NCBI GenBank assembly: GCA_001931905.2
Contig: MSJI02000943.1
Coordinates: 1-64,000, forward strand
DNA from: Cladosporium sp. IMV 00045
Taxonomy: Eukaryota; Ascomycota; Dothideomycetes; Cladosporiales; Cladosporiaceae
Direction: 5' to 3'
DNA: 64,000 bases
Shown here: piece by piece, positions 13,089 to 23,386 of the stretch
How the letters are laid out: every line of letters starts with the position of its first letter
Numbering within the stretch: position 1 is the first letter of the stretch
The notes under the pieces: model-generated
What the model saw: only the letters and a program-made list of their open reading frames with translations
Told to the model about the DNA's origin: nothing
Database searches by the model: none
Position numbers and translations under genes: made by a program

Positions 13089-15182
13089 TCAATCCAAACA
13101 CTGACAATCCTCCAACGCGCCCACGCTCCCCAGCATCCCGCCCATCATGGACGGACACCTGTCACCCACCTCCCTCCCGCCAGGACATCTCAACACCGTG
13201 CCCCAAAACCTCTCCAAATCGTACCCCCAGCTCGGATTCTCCTCGTCAGCCTCCGTGAAGCGGCGCCTCAGATCCTCGTAAAGACCCTTCTCACCGGCAC
13301 GAATGCGCTGCGCGGACGCGACGAACTGCCCGCGGAAAGTGGGCACGATGTCCGCGCAGGTGGCGTTGGCGCCGTTGGCAGCGTGGAAGACTTCCTGCAG
13401 GAGCCGGGGGTCTGGTGACCAGCTGCCGCTGGCGTCGCGGCAGGAGGTGCAGGAGGGGCACATCGTTTCCATGTGCCAGAGGGAGAGGAAGCCGGTGCGT
13501 GGGGTGAAGTATTGCGAGAGCCGGGGCCGCATGTACCAGGGGTCGTGCATGTCGGCTTGCAGGAAGAGGGTGTGATCGGCGAGACTGTTGGGTTCGCTGG
13601 AGGAGGGGGTGTCGTAGTTGTCGAGGATGTGGTGAAGGTAGGTTTCGCCTTCGCGGCCCATGTTGGGGAGTTCATGGGCGATGACGGGGACGTCGGGTGA
13701 GAGGGCGAGGGAGAGGTTTGTTTGCAGCTCGGAGGCGGGAAAGGCGGAGCCTTTGGCGTAGAGGATTACGCGTTGGGTCAAGGGAGCGGTGTTGGGGAGT
13801 TGGAGAAGTGAGGTCAGCGTCGAGGCGAGCTTGAGGATGGATTCGTCGTGGTAGGAGACGACGATGTCGAAGCTTCCTGGGTCGGCTTCGGGAACGTAAG
13901 GGTAGGGTCTGATGAGCCGGCCATCGAAGGCTACCGAGTGGCGGAGAGAGCTGAAGAAAATCCACACCCAGCCGATGGCCGCAATGCTCAGCAGTGTGGC
14001 TCTCGTTATCTGCCAGGGCGACAGCGAGCCGGCACATCTGGCTTTCCTTTGGGGTGCAAAGTCGTCGGAAGTGGGCTCATTGTCGTCAAGACCAACACCC
14101 ACCCTGCCATTCCGGAGTTCATTGAATCCCAGCACTCTGCGCCAAGTCGGCACGACAAACGGCAGTCGCTGCTCATCAAACACGGTCTCAAACTCATCGA
14201 CGTAAGTATTCGCCGTCATGCCGACCAAGAATGCGGCCACGAAAGCAACGACTTGCCACCCGGAAAGAACGATCCCTCTGCCAGTCAAGACGTAGACGAT
14301 GAAGACCAGTCCCACCAAAGCAGCCGGATCCACAGACAGCATGTCGGCGCTGAAACCATCCACGACCGCCTGCGGACGTGCAAACAACGAGCCAGCGTTC
14401 GCCAAAGCAATACCACCAAGCACGGCACTGAGGCAGAGCAATACAGGCCCTATGCTCAAATCAAAACCAACACTCTTAGGTCTCTCCGAGATGTAAGCCG
14501 CAGCGAGGGCCGGCAACACTGCAGCAATCAGGGTCCAGAGAATCCCATCCTCGCTTTCGGTTTCATCCAGCGCATCGGGAGAATCGATCTGACGCGATTG
14601 CACGTCGCAGAAATGAGCGGCGATGTGACTCCCCAGCGCGAGCAACGCGATTCCAAACCCGGGTGGCGTGATGCGGTAGTCGTCCAGCAGCAGGGCGAAG
14701 ACGCAGATTGCGAGCAACGACACGCGCGCCGCGGTGAAGCGATCCGGATTGGCGAAAAAGGCGCAGACGGACGTCGCGCACGCCGGGGACAGACTCAGAA
14801 CCAGGGTGGCGCAGAGCACGCTCTGGAGATGGTAGAAAGTCTGGTAGGCGGCGAAGAGCGAGATGACGGCCAACACGGTGCTCGCCAAGCTCCACACGTG
14901 AGACCACGTTGGCGACTTCAATCGTCGGCAGCCGTCACGGACGGTCTCCCAGAGATCTCTCCAGCCGTGTTCGAAGGCTCGCTGTTGGATGCGGATGACG
15001 ATGGCCACGAGCAGTTGCGGTATCAGCAGGTGGTAGGGGAAATGTTGTTGTCGTTCATGGACGAGCAGATTTGTCGTGATGATTGCCGTGGAGGCAGTGA
15101 GGAGCCATATCGTGGGAGACCAGTTGCCGAGGGAGACGCTCATGTCCTGTCTTAGGTGTAGGGCAGGGGTTTTCCAGAGCAT
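13089..15182 (-). CDS. Polytopic membrane protein with C-terminal DUF3431
   Basis: From the first in-frame ATG (15182) the protein is 697 residues. A second ATG at 15143 is an equally plausible start just before the first membrane helix. The frame stays open upstream to 15317 without an ATG. The N-terminal two thirds contain about ten or eleven hydrophobic helices (for example TIWLLTASTAIITTNLLV, VWSLASTVLAVISLF, WQVVAFVAAFLVGMTA). The last helix (TLLSIAAIGWVWIFF) is followed by a roughly 240-residue soluble domain of the DUF3431 type. Landmarks there are FDIVVSYHDE, NMGREGETYLHHI, TLFLQADMH, a CPSCTSC cluster and the WGYDLERFWG stretch. Glycosyltransferase-like roles have been suggested for DUF3431, but no activity is established to my knowledge. 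The membrane part resembles drug/metabolite or sugar-nucleotide transporters only in topology. Confidence 0.8.
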   Translation of the reverse strand: MLWKTPALHLRQDMSVSLGNWSPTIWLLTASTAIITTNLLVHERQQHFPYHLLIPQLLVAIVIRIQQRAFEHGWRDLWETVRDGCRRLKSPTWSHVWSLASTVLAVISLFAAYQTFYHLQSVLCATLVLSLSPACATSVCAFFANPDRFTAARVSLLAICVFALLLDDYRITPPGFGIALLALGSHIAAHFCDVQSRQIDSPDALDETESEDGILWTLIAAVLPALAAAYISERPKSVGFDLSIGPVLLCLSAVLGGIALANAGSLFARPQAVVDGFSADMLSVDPAALVGLVFIVYVLTGRGIVLSGWQVVAFVAAFLVGMTANTYVDEFETVFDEQRLPFVVPTWRRVLGFNELRNGRVGVGLDDNEPTSDDFAPQRKARCAGSLSPWQITRATLLSIAAIGWVWIFFSSLRHSVAFDGRLIRPYPYVPEADPGSFDIVVSYHDESILKLASTLTSLLQLPNTAPLTQRVILYAKGSAFPASELQTNLSLALSPDVPVIAHELPNMGREGETYLHHILDNYDTPSSSEPNSLADHTLFLQADMHDPWYMRPRLSQYFTPRTGFLSLWHMETMCPSCTSCRDASGSWSPDPRLLQEVFHAANGANATCADIVPTFRGQFVASAQRIRAGEKGLYEDLRRRFTEADEENPSWGYDLERFWGTVLRCPGGREVGDRCPSMMGGMLGSVGALEDCQCLD

Positions 15183-17882
15183 ATTCGCTCCATGCAAGCA
15201 AGCGTTCAGGGCGTGTGAGACTGCCTTGCCGTGTTCATACCAGTCGACCAAGACAAGAGAGAGAGGGAGAACCCGAGGGAGTGCAATAACAGGTAAACGG
15301 CAGCGCTGTGATGTCAATCATGTATATTAAAGGGCTTGGAGGTGGAGCATGGCCTTGGCCGTGGACGGGGGGATAGGTGGATATGACTGATAAAGGAACG
15401 ACAAGTAGTTGAAATAGACGCAAAGGACAAGTGCCGCTTGGCCGTGGCAGCAGAGCCAGCAGAAACGAAGGTGAGTGGTGCTGGTATTTCTGGCAGGTGA
15501 GAAGGCGTGGAGCAAGGCTATACAGCGCGAAGGAGCAGCATGCATGCACCAACACCAATACGTGCCACCGACCGCTACGACCACGCAACGGCGCGTACAG
15601 ACTTCACACCACGGGGCTGCGCTTGGCCTAACTCACTTGACTTGTAATGTTAATTCCCGCCCTCCATCTGCGTAGGGCGAGGTAACGTAAGCTGCCTTAC
15701 ATGAGTATTCGTTGTCTGCCGCCGATCTTGACAAGCATTTAAGCTTCAAATGATGCTCTTCTCTCTACCTTACTTACACGTGCGCGTGGAGGCGTGGCCA
15801 CCATCCCTTTGGCAAAGCCACGACGACAGGGTTTCCCATGCTCCTTGCCTGTGCTGTCAAGGACGACGTTGGCGGCTGCTCCTCGTCAAACGTGTGCCCC
15901 GGGCAGGGTACGCGCAGCCCCAGTACGAATGTGAAGTCTGTGCAACGCGCGGCAATGCCATCATCAGGGGCGATGCCGTAAGTCGCAGCAAGCTGAGAAA
16001 ACTTGTGTGTTGTGATTGGTGGAGAAGACGACAATGGAGACTAATCTGCGGTATAAGCCACCCACGAAGGATGCTGGCCAGCGTAGGGCTTCGACTGAGG
16101 CACGACGATCTCGAAAACTAACATGTCCTGAGACCTGTCAATCTTGCACCAAGATGATGCATCGAATCTATGTTTGTCAAGTGCAAGCAAGAAATCCACA
16201 ACAGTTTGTTCCGACTTCCTTCGGCAGGCTGCAGCTTTTCCATTAGACCAAACCCTTTGGCAAAAGACGATAGGAGCCATCCTGTAACGGACCCGGGACT
16301 ACTTCTGTCACAGACAAGATCACAGACCATCTCCGTTCGTTCGCGCCTGCGTGCGCGCCGAGCTCTGATCAACTTCCAATTCAACTTTCACCAAGCGTCG
16401 AGGCGTCTTCGGTTAAATAATCAAGTATTGCAGTAAACTACACTACTACCAACAATATACGGTCCCTCTCCGCGAAAAAGACTGACCGCGTTTTCGATCC
16501 ATCGTTGAGCATCCTACAAGACAAATCCCACATGTTGCAATCTCAACCAGTACCTCCATAGGCACGTCTCCAAGTTTCGCAAATCCCAACCAGTGGAAAT
16601 GAGATATGCAGTACAGTACAGTTTAACGCAAAAACAACCTAATGTAGACTCATAGGCCTGCATACCTAGGGCAGAAAGCAAAAATCCTACTTCTCCCGTA
16701 GTAAGCACTAAACAGAATCTTGATTCCCGCGAAGCCTTTCCAGCGTGCCTCCTACTGGAGTTTAAATCTTCTCGCCGAATCGCAAAGTTACTCGAAAGCC
16801 TAGCCAGGTCACGCGAGGAATCGCAGGGCGCGAAGGAATAAGGTATAGAAGCCTTGCTGCTAGCGCAGAGACGAACAAACGCAGGTGTCCTCCACAGTCG
16901 CAACAGGCAGCAGAATAAAACAGACGATGGCTAACCGCAAAGTCAAAAAAGTTTATTCGCGAACCGAGTTGAAGCCATGGATGATTGATTATTAGCCCTC
17001 CTGTGAGCGAAGGAGACGAACCTCGGTAGAACAACCGATGCTCTTCTTCCCAGACCGAAGGATCAGAGAAAGGCCGAAACTACATTAAATAGGTAAGGGA
17101 GATAGATACATGTATCATTACTTGTATGGCAGCAGATGCGCATGTCATCATGCCAATGAGTCTCGGAATAAACGCCCAGAAAATAAAGCTTTCAAGTAAC
17201 TTCTCTCATGAACAAGCGGCGAAAAGAGAGCGTGAGCAACGTAAACTTGCATCGTCGATAGGCAACGAAATTCCCAAGTGCCGTGCGTGTGCGCCCTCGC
17301 GAACTTTTCGGTGAGTGTAGATCGCTATTACTACTGTTCGACCGGCGTGGCTCCACGACAACACGAGAAGGATTTCACTGGGGCGCAGACTTGATTGGGA
17401 GGCCGGCGTTACTATTTTGTAGAATAGTAGTCGCGCTGTGATGAGTCACGGATCAACGAGACGATCAGGAACGGTGTGATGCATACCTAGAGAAATGAGA
17501 CGATCAGAAAGATTGCTTTTGCAGGACAATGTTAATGGAATAATGATGGCGCAAAAGAAGGTCCTTGAGTATGGGACAGGCTTCGGTGCAAATGGTCAAA
17601 AGACGCTTCTTCAACGGTTGATTTTACAAAGAAAGGCAAACTAGCAAATACTCTTTACAGACAGAGAAGCAACCTCCAAGTCGAACACCTCACGCTATGC
17701 ATTTCTCTTCCCTCGCCTTGCCAAATCATCAGAGAAGAACACCTGCCTACCACGAGTGCAATTGCCAAAGAAAACAAAATCCACACCAAAACTAAAAACA
17801 AAGCAAAGCAAACAATACATCCCTCCATCCCGTCAAGCCTTGGATCCCCATCTTCCCATCGTATCAACTCTCATCAAACATC
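15183..17882. other. Gene-free stretch, 2.7 kb
   Basis: Separates the DUF3431 gene and the Seb1 gene (both minus strand). The open frames are short, start in arbitrary places and overlap, with no recognisable domain. It should contain the DUF3431 promoter (just above 15182) and the Seb1 3' UTR. No repeat or RNA gene was identified. Confidence 0.5.
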
Positions 17883-20120
17883 CTACCTCGCACCGGGAAG
17901 ACTGAATCCAAAACCAGGCACAGCCGGCGGCGTAGCAACCGCGACCGGCTCAGGCCTGACGACATTCTGGTAGCCACCGGGCGGCATGCCGCCGTAGCCG
18001 CCGCCGACGTCGTCTCTGTTGTGGTGGTGGAAGCGACGGCCGCCTCGTCCCTTGCCACCGCCGTGTCCGCCTTCGTGCTTGTGGTGGTGTTTACCACCGC
18101 CACCGCCGCCGTGTGAGCCGCCGTCGGGGACGACGCGTTTGCTCATGGCCTTTGAGCTGACGCCGGCGCCGATTTCAATGTCCGGCTCCTCGATCGCCAT
18201 ACCGGCTTCCAGTGGCTGGCCGCCGGTGCCGCCGTATTCGGCCGTCAACATCCATTTCATGTCGGCTTCGGTGAGTCGCGCGATGGGGATGACGGATTCG
18301 CCCTTTTGGTAATCGAAGCATTCGCGAGGTCCAAAGCCGACGCCCCACTTCGTTTGGCGGGCGATGGACATCGTTTCGCGGTCGTTGGAATTCTGGAGAG
18401 CTTCAACACCGGCCTTGGCGTTGAGCGTGTGCTCGCGAGTGGTCATTTTGACAAAGGCATGGCGCTTCTCGCGGTTGGGGATGCACGATGCGACCTCGCC
18501 GAAGCGTGAGAAGAGCTCGGAGATCTCTTGCTGACTGCCGTTGGCGCCTCCCACGAAGAGTGTGCGGGAGAAGACGCGGATGTGGTCAGGCGGGAGGCTG
18601 TTGTCGAAGAAGACGTTCTTCGGACCGTGTGATGCGCCGTTGCCAGCCATGTTGCCTCCATTGTTGCGCATGGGCGAGCGCTGTCTGTATCTTCCCTTAT
18701 CGCGTCCACCACGGCCACTGCGCGAGTCCTGCTGATCGGGACCCTCGTATGCACCGTAGCTGGGGCTGCCTCGTCCACCTCCGCGACGCTCTCTGTCTGG
18801 GCTTCTGCTCCTGTCTCTTCCTCCTTTGTTGTATCCATCATAGTTTCCGCCTTGCTGTTGCTGCTGTGCTGGTGGCTGAGTGTCCGCCTGCTCGCTGAAA
18901 GCCTGAAGAATAGGGCCCCACTGCTCCATAGGCAGTCCGCCCTTCTGCAGGTCTTGCAGCAAGTTCAAAGCTTGCATGAGCTTAGCTTGGTCGTTCACAA
19001 TGTTTTGCGGGAGAATGCTACGCAGCGGGCCAAGCGGGTCTGCTGCGGGTGGTGGTGCTGCTTGAGGTGGCGGCGGCGCCTGAGGGAATGTCTGAGGAAT
19101 CGAAGGCGGCTGCTGCGGAGGGAAGCCTGGAAAGTTAGGCGGAGGTTGGAAGCCGGGCATGTTGAAGGGTGGTGGTTGTGATGCCGGCGGCTGGGGGAAC
19201 GGAGGCATAGCCTGAGGAGGAGGGAAGGCCGGATTGGGAGGGAAACCGTTGCCAAACATCGCTGCGAGTTGCGGTGGCAGCTGAGCCGGAGGGTTCGCAG
19301 GAGGAGGCTGCTGGGCCACTGGCTGTGGCGGTGTGGCCTTTGGTGCAGCATTGGCGAGGGCAGCGAGAATGCTGTTGACATCTTGAGGCGGAGGAGCAGG
19401 TGCTTGTGCCTGAGCGGGCGGTGGTTGTTGAACAGAAGCCGGTGCTTGATGGGCATTGCCTGCGTTTTGAGCGCTTAGCGGCTCGCCCTTCCTGGACAGA
19501 ATGCCCTGATCATACAGTCGCTGCGGCGGATAGCCAACAGGCGTGTGAAGAGGTCGTGTAGGGATGGGTGCCGTGAACTTCTCGCCGCCAGACTGCTTAC
19601 CCTGATCCTGTGCATATGGCGCACCGCTACCGTTCACGTTAGGGGCAGACTGAAGCTCGCTCAGCTTCTTTCTAAAGTCCTCGAGCATGCTGGCGGAGAA
19701 GGTGCCAGCACGCTCCCAGATGGTGATCATGTTCTCAAGCTTAGGCTTTTGATCAGCAGGAATAACCTTGACGATATCGTCCATGAGAGCGGGCATGAGC
19801 TCAGCGATGCGCTTTACAGCGGCAGGATACGTGCCGGGCTCTCCTCTGCCACCGATTTGGAGGTCTTGGCCAGCCTTCTTTGCTGCATCGATCCACTGGC
19901 GGACGACACTGTCTATAACATACAGCGCACCGAGCTTGTGAGTCGGAGGTGCCTTTTTGAGAGCGCGATACATGCACTGAGTGATATGCTGCTCCGCTTG
20001 AACGTTTGACATGCTGAGCTGAGTGATGGCGGTGATCTTATTCCTACTAGCGCCAGGTGGCTTCAGTTGGTTGAGGGATGCCAGCATCGGCTCCAAATCA
20101 CTGAGGGGCGGCGCTGCCAT
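17883..20120 (-). CDS. seb1: Seb1/Nrd1-type CTD-interacting RNA-binding protein
   Basis: A single-exon gene of 745 residues. Residues 1-150 form a CTD-interacting domain (ASRNKITAITQLSMSNVQ, LGALYVIDSVVRQW) that reads the phosphorylated tail of RNA polymerase II. Residues 200-400 are extremely Pro/Gln-rich. Residues 430-500 are Arg/Gly/Ser-rich (RDRSRSPDRERRGGGRG). An RRM occupies about 515-590, with RNP2-like TLFVGG and RNP1-like KRHAFVKM. A conserved extension follows (WGVGFGPRECFDYQKGESVI), as in Seb1 and Nrd1, where it packs on the RRM. The tail is Gly/His-rich. The family recruits termination and 3'-end processing factors to nascent transcripts in the nucleus. Architecture matches fission yeast Seb1; I cannot tell whether it behaves like Seb1 or budding yeast Nrd1. 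Confidence 0.92.
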   Translation of the reverse strand: MAAPPLSDLEPMLASLNQLKPPGASRNKITAITQLSMSNVQAEQHITQCMYRALKKAPPTHKLGALYVIDSVVRQWIDAAKKAGQDLQIGGRGEPGTYPAAVKRIAELMPALMDDIVKVIPADQKPKLENMITIWERAGTFSASMLEDFRKKLSELQSAPNVNGSGAPYAQDQGKQSGGEKFTAPIPTRPLHTPVGYPPQRLYDQGILSRKGEPLSAQNAGNAHQAPASVQQPPPAQAQAPAPPPQDVNSILAALANAAPKATPPQPVAQQPPPANPPAQLPPQLAAMFGNGFPPNPAFPPPQAMPPFPQPPASQPPPFNMPGFQPPPNFPGFPPQQPPSIPQTFPQAPPPPQAAPPPAADPLGPLRSILPQNIVNDQAKLMQALNLLQDLQKGGLPMEQWGPILQAFSEQADTQPPAQQQQQGGNYDGYNKGGRDRSRSPDRERRGGGRGSPSYGAYEGPDQQDSRSGRGGRDKGRYRQRSPMRNNGGNMAGNGASHGPKNVFFDNSLPPDHIRVFSRTLFVGGANGSQQEISELFSRFGEVASCIPNREKRHAFVKMTTREHTLNAKAGVEALQNSNDRETMSIARQTKWGVGFGPRECFDYQKGESVIPIARLTEADMKWMLTAEYGGTGGQPLEAGMAIEEPDIEIGAGVSSKAMSKRVVPDGGSHGGGGGGKHHHKHEGGHGGGKGRGGRRFHHHNRDDVGGGYGGMPPGGYQNVVRPEPVAVATPPAVPGFGFSLPGAR

Positions 20121-21664
20121 GATCGCGTGTGCTCTCGCCTGGATACGTCCGGGAGTCTACTGCACGTAACTGCTACTGCGCCTCGGATAGGCAAGTCTAC
20201 ACTCCAGTGACGAGTTATAAGACCAGTGTCTACAGTCGGACTTTTCTGAGGTCAGTAACAAACCTGTTCACAAAGCGCTTGCGAACGGTACGGAGACCGG
20301 GAAGGTCTACTAAAATGGAAAAGAGTTGTAGGTGTGGCGGAAGTGGTGTGCTAGCGACTTTCGCAAGTGTATGATGCTCGCTTTTTCTGTCCGGTGCGAC
20401 GGAGAGCCAGAACTAGGAAGTTGTCGGTCTTGAAAGGGTAGGAATCTGTGTAGCGTTCGAGGATTATGATCGGCAGGGTGAGGTTGTGAAGGTTGGTGAG
20501 AGGTGGTTCGATGGACGCGCGAAGATGAAAGGTGAGCGACTACCGGCTTTGGAGTCTCTGTAATAAAGAGGCTGGTGAATGTCTTGCTCTCGCTGGCTCG
20601 CGCGACGCCGTTTCACGCGCGCAACGAACAATGCCACACGCGCGTGATTAGTGAGACTACTCGTGACAGTAGTGCTTGTGATGAAGGTAAGGTGAAGCAG
20701 TCGCCAAGCGCAATACAGATGCAGTCTCGGAGCAAAGGAGGCGCTGATCGGGGTGTAACTCCTATGAGGGTGGCCGCGCGCGCAACAACTTGATAGATAC
20801 CGGGGGAGAGTAGTCAGCTGACTGAGCTGAGAATAACAGCTGAAGCGCACGACGAGTCGAGCGTATGTAGGGCGACTCGGTAATGCGTGATGATGGTGGT
20901 GCTTGGAGGCCGGAAGGATGGGCTGAGGATGAGGGTGAGAGTTGCGCACGAGAGGAAGTGATAGCTCGCATGCAAGGCGTGTGAATAGAATTTCAGCATC
21001 ACGTGATTATCATGTGATCCCCAACCTCGGTCTCAGCCAAAAGGACAAGACTTAACTTCCGATAGACTTCCGGGTAGAGTGGACACGCTGCCGACATGCG
21101 CGTGGAAATTTAATTAGTGGCAGTAGTAAGTGGCTGCATGGTGATGGGCTGCGGTCGGTGGTGTGCATGCATGGTATGTACTTCAACGGCATGAACGGAA
21201 TATTGGTTGTATTTTTAAGGTGCTATCTTCGGCGTTGGTGAGAGGCTGAATGGCTGATGACTTGCCGCATGTGCTGTGCTACAGACACATAGACGGACAT
21301 GATGGACAAAGACCAAGTCCAGACCAAAACACATAGAAACGCATAATGGTAACAACATCAAACACCCACGGACACGCTCTCACGCAACCCGGGAGCGGTC
21401 GGATAACTCTCACCCAACCCCAAGCCGCCAATGAATCTGCCCAGAGACAGCGCTCCGGTTGCCAGAGAAGAGTCTCCACCCGCTTCACCTCCGCAAGCCA
21501 GCCGTCCCATCAAAACCTCTGTGAGCGCGCTCTCCAGGTGACGTCTGATCCGTGCGCCTGGTGGTGGTGGTCTCTCACTCCCGAAGCTCTGGCAAGCTGT
21601 TTGGACCTCGTTAGGCTTTTTTCCTTGGTCCCGAGGCCCTCCCTTAGCACTTTATCTCAACCAT
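20121..21664. other. Divergent promoter region, 1.5 kb
   Basis: Lies between the start codons of the Seb1 gene (minus) and citrate synthase (plus). It includes a paired CACGTG-type element near 21.0 kb (listed separately) and C/T-rich sequence just upstream of citrate synthase. No gene was recognised. Confidence 0.55.
20998..21018. promoter_or_regulatory. Paired bHLH-type elements
   Basis: Two ten-base elements, ATCACGTGAT (20998-21007) and ATCATGTGAT (21009-21018), sit one base apart. The first is a perfect palindrome around CACGTG and the second differs from it by one base. CACGTG cores are bound by fungal bHLH factors such as Cbf1 and Pho4. The site lies between two divergent start codons, so either gene could be its target. 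Function is inferred from the motif alone. Confidence 0.4.
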
Positions 21665-21864
21665 CTCCCTCTACCACCTCTCTTCCTCCTCCCCTCCCCC
21701 CATATACCCCTCCATATCAATCACAATGGCCGTCTCCAGCATGACCACCTCTGCGCTCCGCCGCCTCCCTCTACCACCTCTCTTCCTCCTCCCCTCCCCC
21801 CATATACCCCTCCATATCAATCACAATGGCCGTCTCCAGCATGACCACCTCTGCGCTCCGCCGC
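21665..21864 (+). repeat. Perfect 100-bp tandem duplication over the start codon
   Basis: Bases 21665-21764 and 21765-21864 are identical over all 100 positions. They diverge immediately outside (21664 t against 21764 c; 21765 c against 21865 g). Each unit carries the C/T-rich leader, the start context and the first 13 codons of citrate synthase, giving two ATGs at 21726 and 21826. Because 100 is not a multiple of three, the upstream ATG reads a different frame. Confidence 0.95.
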
Positions 21865-23386
21865 GCCATGGCCGGCAACTCTGTTGCCCAGAAGGTCGCC
21901 TTCAACGGCGCCAGGACCTACGCCAGCAAGACCGCCGTAAGTCTCAACAATTCCATCATTCATCCCGAAGCTCCAATGTCTTGACGATGCATCAATGCAT
22001 TGGTGCTTGAATGCTATTCCCTCGCGCATACCTCAAATAGTCCACAAATGAACTCTCGCTGACCGCGCCATCTTCCTACAGTCCCTCAAGGAGACCTTCG
22101 CTGCCGGCCTTCCGGAGAAGATCGAGCAGATCAAGACCCTCAAGAAGGAGCACGGTAACAAGGTCATTGGCGAGGTCACCCTCGACCAGGTCTACGGCGG
22201 TGCCCGTGGCATCAAGTCTCTCGTCTGGGAGGGCTCCGTCCTCGACTCCGAGGAGGGTATCCGTTTCCGTGGCAAGACCATCCCCGAGTGCCAGGAGCTT
22301 CTCCCCAAGGCTCCCGGCGGCAACGAGCCTCTTCCCGAGGGCCTTTTCTGGCTCCTCCTCACCGGCGAGGTCCCCTCTGAGCAGCAGGTCCGCGACCTGT
22401 CCGCTGAGTGGGCTGCCCGCAGCGAGCTCCCCTCCTTCGTCACCGAGCTCATCGACCGCTGCCCCAACGACCTCCACCCCATGGCCCAGTTCTCTCTCGC
22501 CGTCACCGCGCTTGAGCACGAGTCCAACTTCGCTAAGGCCTACGCCAAGGGCATGAAGAAGACCGAGTACTGGGAGCACACTTTCGAGGACTCCATGGAC
22601 CTCATTGGCAAGCTTCCCAACATTGCCGCTCGCATCTACCGCAACGTCTACAAGGACGGCAAGGTCCCCGCCACCCAGAAGGACAAGGACTACTCCTACA
22701 ACCTGGCCAACCAGCTCGGCTTCGCTGAGAACAAGGACTTCGTTGAGCTCATGCGTCTCTACCTGACCATCCACACTGACCACGAGGGTGGCAACGTCTC
22801 CGCCCACACCACCCACTTGGTCGGCTCTGCCCTCTCCTCTGCCTACCTCTCCCTCGCCGCTGGCCTGAACGGTCTTGCTGGTCCCCTCCACGGTCTCGCC
22901 AACCAGGAGGTCCTCAACTGGCTCACCCAGATGAAGCAGTCCGTCGGCTCCGACCTTTCCGACGAGAACATCACCAAGTACCTTTGGGACACCCTCAAGT
23001 CTGGCCGTGTCGTTCCCGGTTACGGCCACGCCGTCCTCCGCAAGACCGACCCCCGCTACGTCAGCCAGCGCGAGTTCGCCCTCAAGCACCTCCCCGAGGA
23101 CCCCATGTTCAAGCTCGTCTCCCAGGTCTACAAGATCGCCCCCGGCGTCCTCACTGAGCACGGCAAGACCAAGAACCCCTTCCCCAACGTCGACGCCCAC
23201 TCCGGTGTGCTCCTCCAGTACTACGGCCTCAAGGAGCAGAACTTCTACACCGTCCTGTTCGGTGTCTCCCGCGCTCTCGGTGTGCTTCCCCAGCTCATCA
23301 TCGACCGCGCCGTCGGCGCCCCCATCGAGCGCCCGAAGTCCTTCTCCACCGAGGCCTGGGCCAAGCTCGTCGGTGCCAAGCTCTGA
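21826..23386 (+). CDS. CIT1: Citrate synthase, mitochondrial
   Basis: A 471-residue protein. Exon 1 is 21826-21936 and exon 2 is 22082-23386. The intron starts GTAAGT and ends CTACAG. The enzyme condenses acetyl-CoA with oxaloacetate in the first TCA-cycle step. The N-terminus ([20 protein letters not shown], then RTYASKTA) is a basic, Ser/Ala-rich matrix targeting signal. Core motifs are all present: [25 protein letters not shown] with an active-site His, [15 protein letters not shown] with the second His, and [10 protein letters not shown] with the catalytic Asp. Codon use is strongly C-ending, typical of a highly expressed gene. That bias also creates a long spurious frame on the opposite strand. 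The start at 21826 is chosen because only it is in frame; an identical ATG 100 bp upstream leads into an overlapping wrong frame. The neighbour downstream is the YHM2 citrate carrier. Confidence 0.97.

Noticed and set aside
12840..13418. 192-codon Lys-rich plus-strand frame
   Set aside because: It spans an A-rich intergenic tract and the 3' end of the opposite-strand DUF3431 gene, with no domain.
13848..15155. 435-codon plus-strand open frame over the DUF3431 gene
   Set aside because: Its Arg/Gly/Gln-rich composition has no domain, and the opposite strand encodes consistent membrane helices and DUF3431 motifs.
21726..22010. Open frame from the upstream copy of the citrate synthase start
   Set aside because: It arises from the 100-bp duplication and runs out of frame into a Pro/His-rich peptide; kept only as a possible overlapping upstream frame.
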